Source of the DNA: Marinobacter mangrovi
GTDB lineage: Bacteria > Pseudomonadota > Gammaproteobacteria > Pseudomonadales > Oleiphilaceae
Direction: 5' to 3'
NCBI RefSeq assembly: GCF_016798325.1
Contig: NZ_JAERVO010000002.1
Coordinates: 682,001-746,000, forward strand
DNA: 64,000 nucleotides
Below the pieces are notes generated by a model. That model worked only from the letters and a program-made list of their open reading frames with translations. It did no database searches and had not been told where the DNA came from. Both the position numbers and the translations under genes were made by a program. Positions 60,503 through 64,000 of this stretch are shown here, piece by piece. Positions within the stretch are counted from its first letter, which is position 1. Each line of letters begins with the position of its first letter.

Positions 60503-60647
60503 GGGAACATCCTCGCTCGTGAGTCGATGGGGTGTGGATGTGTTTGCGCTGATCATGGTGTGGGGCGTCGGCCCGAATAGCAACCGTCATTGATCGGGGC
60601 GCTGGCCGGAATGGATAGAGAGCGTCTGGTGTATGGAAACGGAACGT

Positions 60648-60653
60648 TATAAT
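60648..60653 (+). promoter_or_regulatory. -10 element before the DUF1007-NicO operon
   Basis: A perfect TATAAT inside GTTATAATGTTGCATAAT (60647-60664), 69 bp before the start codon. The overlap with GTTATAAT resembles a half-site of a Zur operator, but the other half is poor. Confidence 0.35.
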
Positions 60654-60721
60654 GTTGCATAATTCGGCTGTCGTCCGTGAGCCCGGCGGGCGGTTCAGTC
60701 AACCAACCCGGTTACGCATCC

Positions 60722-61405
60722 ATGTCGCGAATCCCTCTGTGCTTTAGCAGGCGTCACCCTGCTTTCATCTCATTGCCGTTATTGCTCCTGTGGCTGGTGA
60801 CGGCATCCACGGCCAGCGCCCATCCTCATGGTTGGGTGGATTACACCGTCCGCGTCTTGTTCGATAGCCAGGGGCGGGTTTCAGCGCTCCAGCAACGCTG
60901 GAAATTGGACCCGATGTACAGCCTGACGCTGATGGAGGAGATGAAGCAGGATGGCGGGGCCGGGCAGCAGCAACAGCAGCTCGACGCGTTGGGCAGCCAG
61001 ATCGTGAAGAACATTGGCAAGCAGCACTATCTTTCCCATGTCTACCGGAACGGGAAGGAACTTGAACTGGGCCAGGTGACGGAATACACCGCGCTCCTGA
61101 GTGGCCAGCGCGTTGAGTTCATGTTCGTGTTGCCACTGGCCACACCCCAGAAGCCGGGGGGCGATCGCCTCAGCTGGAAGATCTACGATCCGACGTATTT
61201 TATCGAATTCCTCTACGACAACGAGATCGACCAGCCGTTGACGATGAGCGGTGCGCCGGAAGGCTGCACGACCCACATCGTCCACTTCAAACCCGATCCC
61301 AAACTGGTGGCCAAGGCGGCCGCGATTGATGTCACCGGCCAGGCGCCGGATGGCATGGGGAAACTGTTCGCCGATACCGGAAAGCTGAAATGTCCCGCCG
61401 ACTAA
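60722..61405 (+). CDS. DUF1007 family periplasmic protein
   Basis: 227 residues from the ATG at 60722, giving a signal peptide (about 10-36, ending TASAHPHGW). The conserved AHPHGWVDYTVRVLFD (about 35-50) carries the His pair thought to bind metal. The family accompanies NicO/RcnA-type nickel-cobalt transporters, and the next gene is one, overlapping by 16 bp. Confidence 0.9.
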   Translation: MSRIPLCFSRRHPAFISLPLLLLWLVTASTASAHPHGWVDYTVRVLFDSQGRVSALQQRWKLDPMYSLTLMEEMKQDGGAGQQQQQLDALGSQIVKNIGKQHYLSHVYRNGKELELGQVTEYTALLSGQRVEFMFVLPLATPQKPGGDRLSWKIYDPTYFIEFLYDNEIDQPLTMSGAPEGCTTHIVHFKPDPKLVAKAAAIDVTGQAPDGMGKLFADTGKLKCPAD

Positions 61406-62415
61406 GCCTGCTGATTGTATTGCTCCCCGTTCTTGTGCTGGTGCTTGTGGCGTTGACGCCCAGCGGCGAGGCCGCCGGTCTGTGGCTACTGGGGCAGATG
61501 CTGGAATGGCAGCGTTCCCTGCAGCGGGGGCTGTCGCTGAACATGATGCAGTTCTCCCAGCACACCGACGCCGGTACGCTGCTGACACTGGTGGGTCTGA
61601 GTCTGGGCTATGGCGTCTTCCATGCCGTGGGACCGGGCCACGGCAAGGCTGTGATCTCGACCTACCTCCTGGTCCACCGCGCGGAGCTGATGCGGGGAAT
61701 TCGTCTGACGGTCGCGGCCGCGTTTCTGCAGGGCATCGTGGCGATCGGCTTGGTGGGGGTTCTGGTGATTGGGCTGGGGATGCTCACGCGACACGCCATG
61801 GCCGACACGGTCATTATGGAACGGATCAGCTATGGGCTGGTGGCCTTGCTGGGCGGCTGGCTCAGCCTGCGGGCGCTGTTGCGAGTACGCCGGCTGCTGA
61901 AGCCGTCGACGGCCGAACCGATGGTGACTTCACCCTTACAACCGTTAACCCCTGTGGCGACGTTGTCCGGATCAGGCGCGCCGACGGCGTTCCATCCCGT
62001 TACGGTCGACGTCTCTGACCATGGCCCCGATTGCCACTGCGGTCGGGATCATCACGTCCACCCAGGCCGGGTCGGCCATGACTGGCGGGAAAGCCTGGGC
62101 GTCATCTTCTCCATCGGCCTGCGCCCCTGCAGCGGCGCGATCATGATCCTGGGTGTCGCCGTCATGCTGGGTCACTGGTGGATCGGCGTGGCGGCGGTGC
62201 TGGCAATGTCCGTCGGTACGGCGCTAACCACATCCGCGCTGGCGGCTTTTACGGTGTTGGCCCGGCGCCAGGCAGGCCGGTTGGCAAAGCGCACTCCGCC
62301 GCAGTGGCAGGCGCTGCTGGGGCAGGGGTTGGCGCTGTGTGGCGGCCTTCTCATCGCGGCAATGGGGGTGTTTCTTCTACTCCATGTCGCGGCGCTCTCG
62401 ATACCGATGATTTAG
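61390..62415 (+). CDS. NicO/RcnA-type nickel-cobalt transporter
   Basis: 341 residues with seven or eight membrane helices, the metal-binding GYGVFHAVGPGHGKAV near residue 73-88 and, after a His/Cys-rich loop (DCHCGRDHHVHPGRVGH near 213-229), GLRPCSGAIMIL near 244-255. It moves nickel or cobalt ions across the inner membrane, in or out depending on the branch. It is coupled to the DUF1007 gene. Confidence 0.93.
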   Translation: MSRRLSLLIVLLPVLVLVLVALTPSGEAAGLWLLGQMLEWQRSLQRGLSLNMMQFSQHTDAGTLLTLVGLSLGYGVFHAVGPGHGKAVISTYLLVHRAELMRGIRLTVAAAFLQGIVAIGLVGVLVIGLGMLTRHAMADTVIMERISYGLVALLGGWLSLRALLRVRRLLKPSTAEPMVTSPLQPLTPVATLSGSGAPTAFHPVTVDVSDHGPDCHCGRDHHVHPGRVGHDWRESLGVIFSIGLRPCSGAIMILGVAVMLGHWWIGVAAVLAMSVGTALTTSALAAFTVLARRQAGRLAKRTPPQWQALLGQGLALCGGLLIAAMGVFLLLHVAALSIPMI

Positions 62416-62452
62416 ATCTCGATGAATCGACACAAGGGGCGCCCAGGACCTA

Positions 62453-63586
62453 TCAGTAAGCGCTGTTGCCAGTCAGCGAGGTGGAGGCTTCGTTTACCTG
62501 CGCAACCTGATTAGCCGACTGCGATGTATGAACCGTTGCGATCACAGACATCCCCACGCGTAACTGATTGAGTCGTTCCTGGCCCGGATCAAGTCTGATT
62601 TTGACGGCTACGCGTTGGACGACTTTTGTGAAGTTACCCGTGGCGTTAGATGGGCGGATCGGCGACAACGATAGGCCCGTGGCAGGAGCGATGCTATCGA
62701 CTCGGCCGTGAAACTCTGAGCCGGGTAAAGCATCCACTGTGATCGATACGGCCTGGCCCAGAGTGAGATTCGACAACTGGGTTTCGCGGAAATTTCCACT
62801 GACGTAAGCCTGTGCCAGCGGAACTACCGCAAGCAAGGGTGACCCAGGTGACACGAAGGCGCCCATACGCACCGTACGTTGTGCCACAAAGCCGTTGATT
62901 GGAGACTTGATTCGGGTATAGGAGAGTTTCAGGGCGGCTTGCTCGACATTGGCTTTCGCGATACCCAGGTCGTTCTTTGCACGCGCTTTCAGCGCATTGA
63001 GCACATCCACTTCCCGAAGTGCGGCATCCAGCGAGGATTGAGCAAAGTCCTGGTTTGCATGCGCAGTGGCCAATTGAGTGCGCGCCTTTTGCGCCTGCTG
63101 CAGGGAACCCGCGCCACGTTTTGCCAGCTTGAGATAGCGGTTCAGTTCCTGGCCGGCAAATACCACCTGTGCCTTAGCGGCAGCGAGTTTTGCCCGGGCA
63201 CCGGCGATCAGAGTCTGCTGGTGTGTCAGGTTGGCGATTGCCTGGTCGTATTGAGCCTTTGCCTTGCCGGCCTGAGCCCGGGCAGAGGTCAGCGCCAGGC
63301 GGAAATCCCTGTCGTCGATGGTAGCCAGCAACTGACCGGCGTGCACAGGCTGGTTGTCAATGACCAACACTTCGCTAACGTGTCCAGCGACTCGGGGCGA
63401 AACCAGCGTACTGTCGGCAGAGACGTAGGCGTCGTCGGTTGACGGGTCGTCCGCCGGAGAGCTGAATCCCCCCAGGCAGAAGGTCGCGGTAACGGCCACG
63501 GTGACGGTAGCGAACAAGGCAATCGAGCCTTTGACGAGGCGCCGCTGGGTTGACGTGTGTTGTGTTTGTGGGGCTTGAGTGGTCAT
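62453..63586 (-). CDS. HlyD/EmrA-type membrane fusion protein
   Basis: 377 residues from the ATG at 63586. One N-terminal membrane anchor (about 20-40), biotinyl-lipoyl halves, a long coiled coil (about 95-210) and the beta-barrel segment YVSGNFRETQLSNLTLGQAV near 263. It would link the inner-membrane EmrB-type pump to an outer-membrane channel for drug or toxin export. It follows the EmrB-type gene with a 34-bp gap. Confidence 0.92.
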   Translation of the reverse strand: MTTQAPQTQHTSTQRRLVKGSIALFATVTVAVTATFCLGGFSSPADDPSTDDAYVSADSTLVSPRVAGHVSEVLVIDNQPVHAGQLLATIDDRDFRLALTSARAQAGKAKAQYDQAIANLTHQQTLIAGARAKLAAAKAQVVFAGQELNRYLKLAKRGAGSLQQAQKARTQLATAHANQDFAQSSLDAALREVDVLNALKARAKNDLGIAKANVEQAALKLSYTRIKSPINGFVAQRTVRMGAFVSPGSPLLAVVPLAQAYVSGNFRETQLSNLTLGQAVSITVDALPGSEFHGRVDSIAPATGLSLSPIRPSNATGNFTKVVQRVAVKIRLDPGQERLNQLRVGMSVIATVHTSQSANQVAQVNEASTSLTGNSAY

Positions 63587-63620
63587 GGTGAATGTCTCCA
63601 TCTGGTTCTGAGTAAGGCGT

Positions 63621-64000
63621 TTAACGCACCGTGGTCATCGGCGGCAGGACCCGGCGAGGGACCAGCGGCACAGCAACCAGGAGCATTAGTGAGAGCAAGG
63701 CCATTCGCTGGTAGAGATCGGCGGCGGCGAGCACATGGGCCTGGGTGGCGACCTGATGACCCAGAGCGGACAGCGCGTCAGGCATCGTCGATGCCCCGTT
63801 GTGCATCAGTTGCTGCAGCTGGAAACCCAGGGCCTGGGGATGGCCGCCGATCTGGTCGGCCAGTTGGTTGGCGTGGGTTTCACCCTGAAGCCTCATCAGG
63901 CCGGTCGTGACGGCAGTGCCGACGACGCCGGCAAACGACCGGATGGTGTTGAACCAGGCTGAGGCCAGGGGACCTTCGGCCGGGTTCACCACACTTGTGG
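63621..64000 (-). CDS. EmrB/DHA2-type MFS efflux pump, C-terminal part
   Basis: The frame is open to the window edge, so the start lies outside; about 126 residues remain. The end of the protein shows SAWFNTIRSFAGVVGTAVTTGL (in outline) and a final helix near the C-terminus (ALLSLMLLVAVPLVP), as in DHA2 family pumps. The HlyD/EmrA-type gene downstream completes the tripartite export pair. Confidence 0.85.
   Translation of the reverse strand, partial: TSVVNPAEGPLASAWFNTIRSFAGVVGTAVTTGLMRLQGETHANQLADQIGGHPQALGFQLQQLMHNGASTMPDALSALGHQVATQAHVLAAADLYQRMALLSLMLLVAVPLVPRRVLPPMTTVR

Noticed and set aside
1-64000. CRISPR arrays, rRNA and tRNA genes
   Set aside because: No regularly spaced repeats and no tRNA or rRNA signatures were seen on either strand by eye; a covariance search would settle small RNAs.

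Overview
The window looks like chromosomal DNA of a marine gammaproteobacterium, most likely Marinobacter or a close relative. The reasons are the GC-rich core genes, the Pseudomonas-like order ubiG-mupP-yciK next to mtaD/mtnA, the very large NAD-dependent glutamate dehydrogenase, and a 661-residue two-domain fatty acyl-CoA reductase of the type known from Marinobacter wax-ester producers. The species is an inference; no rRNA or tRNA gene was recognised.

Layout. 1-1.8 kb: C-terminal part of a Pat-type acyl-CoA synthetase/acetyltransferase. 1.8-2.84 kb: a REP-associated tyrosine transposase (RAYT) with four REP-like copies and a 165-bp tandem duplication. 2.84-13.3 kb: core genes on the minus strand (rdgC, DUF2788, yaaA, a small thioredoxin-fold protein, yciK, mupP, ubiG, mtaD), then mtnA on plus and an M16 protease on minus. 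13.9-15.9 kb: fatty acyl-CoA reductase with a bidirectional terminator. 15.9-23.0 kb: a compact Bat/MoxR operon on minus (moxR, DUF58, DUF4381, batA, batB/C, batD). 23.4-29.2 kb: glutamate dehydrogenase and carbonic anhydrase. 29.1-31.1 kb: a diguanylate cyclase and a CheC/CheX-type response regulator. 31.5-33.9 kb: a secreted DUF6160-like protein behind a CRP/Vfr-like promoter, then sbcB.

34.2-41.5 kb is accessory DNA and the most interesting part. Four AT-rich single-gene units between 34258 and 38297 have the architecture of integron gene cassettes. Each begins with a GTT core and ends with the reverse complement of the same heptamer. Each ends in an attC-like hairpin and has its start codon 22-35 bp after the junction. 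No integrase gene is present, so this is a cluster of attC sites lacking an integrase (CALIN-like). The cassettes encode a DUF2971-like protein, an HNH-motif protein, a protein with a HEPN-type RxxxxH motif, and a membrane-anchor-like unknown. A truncated IS3-type orfA, an IS1182-type remnant, a duplicated cupin segment, a LysE exporter and a possible fifth cassette (lipoprotein) follow.

41.6-52.7 kb: a beta-propeller lipoprotein, flavin reductases paired with divergent LysR regulators, a large protein whose C-terminal half resembles cyanobacterial acyl-ACP reductase, a LysR-controlled set of small enzymes (CMD, tautomerase, DUF4865) and a second LysE exporter. 52.9-64 kb: DedA-PAP2-LssY protein, a ChrB-like/MFS coupled pair, copper delivery genes (PCuAC, SCO), an SRAP/HMCES-type protein, a DUF1007-NicO metal transport pair, and an EmrA-type adaptor with the C-terminus of its EmrB-type transporter running off the right edge.
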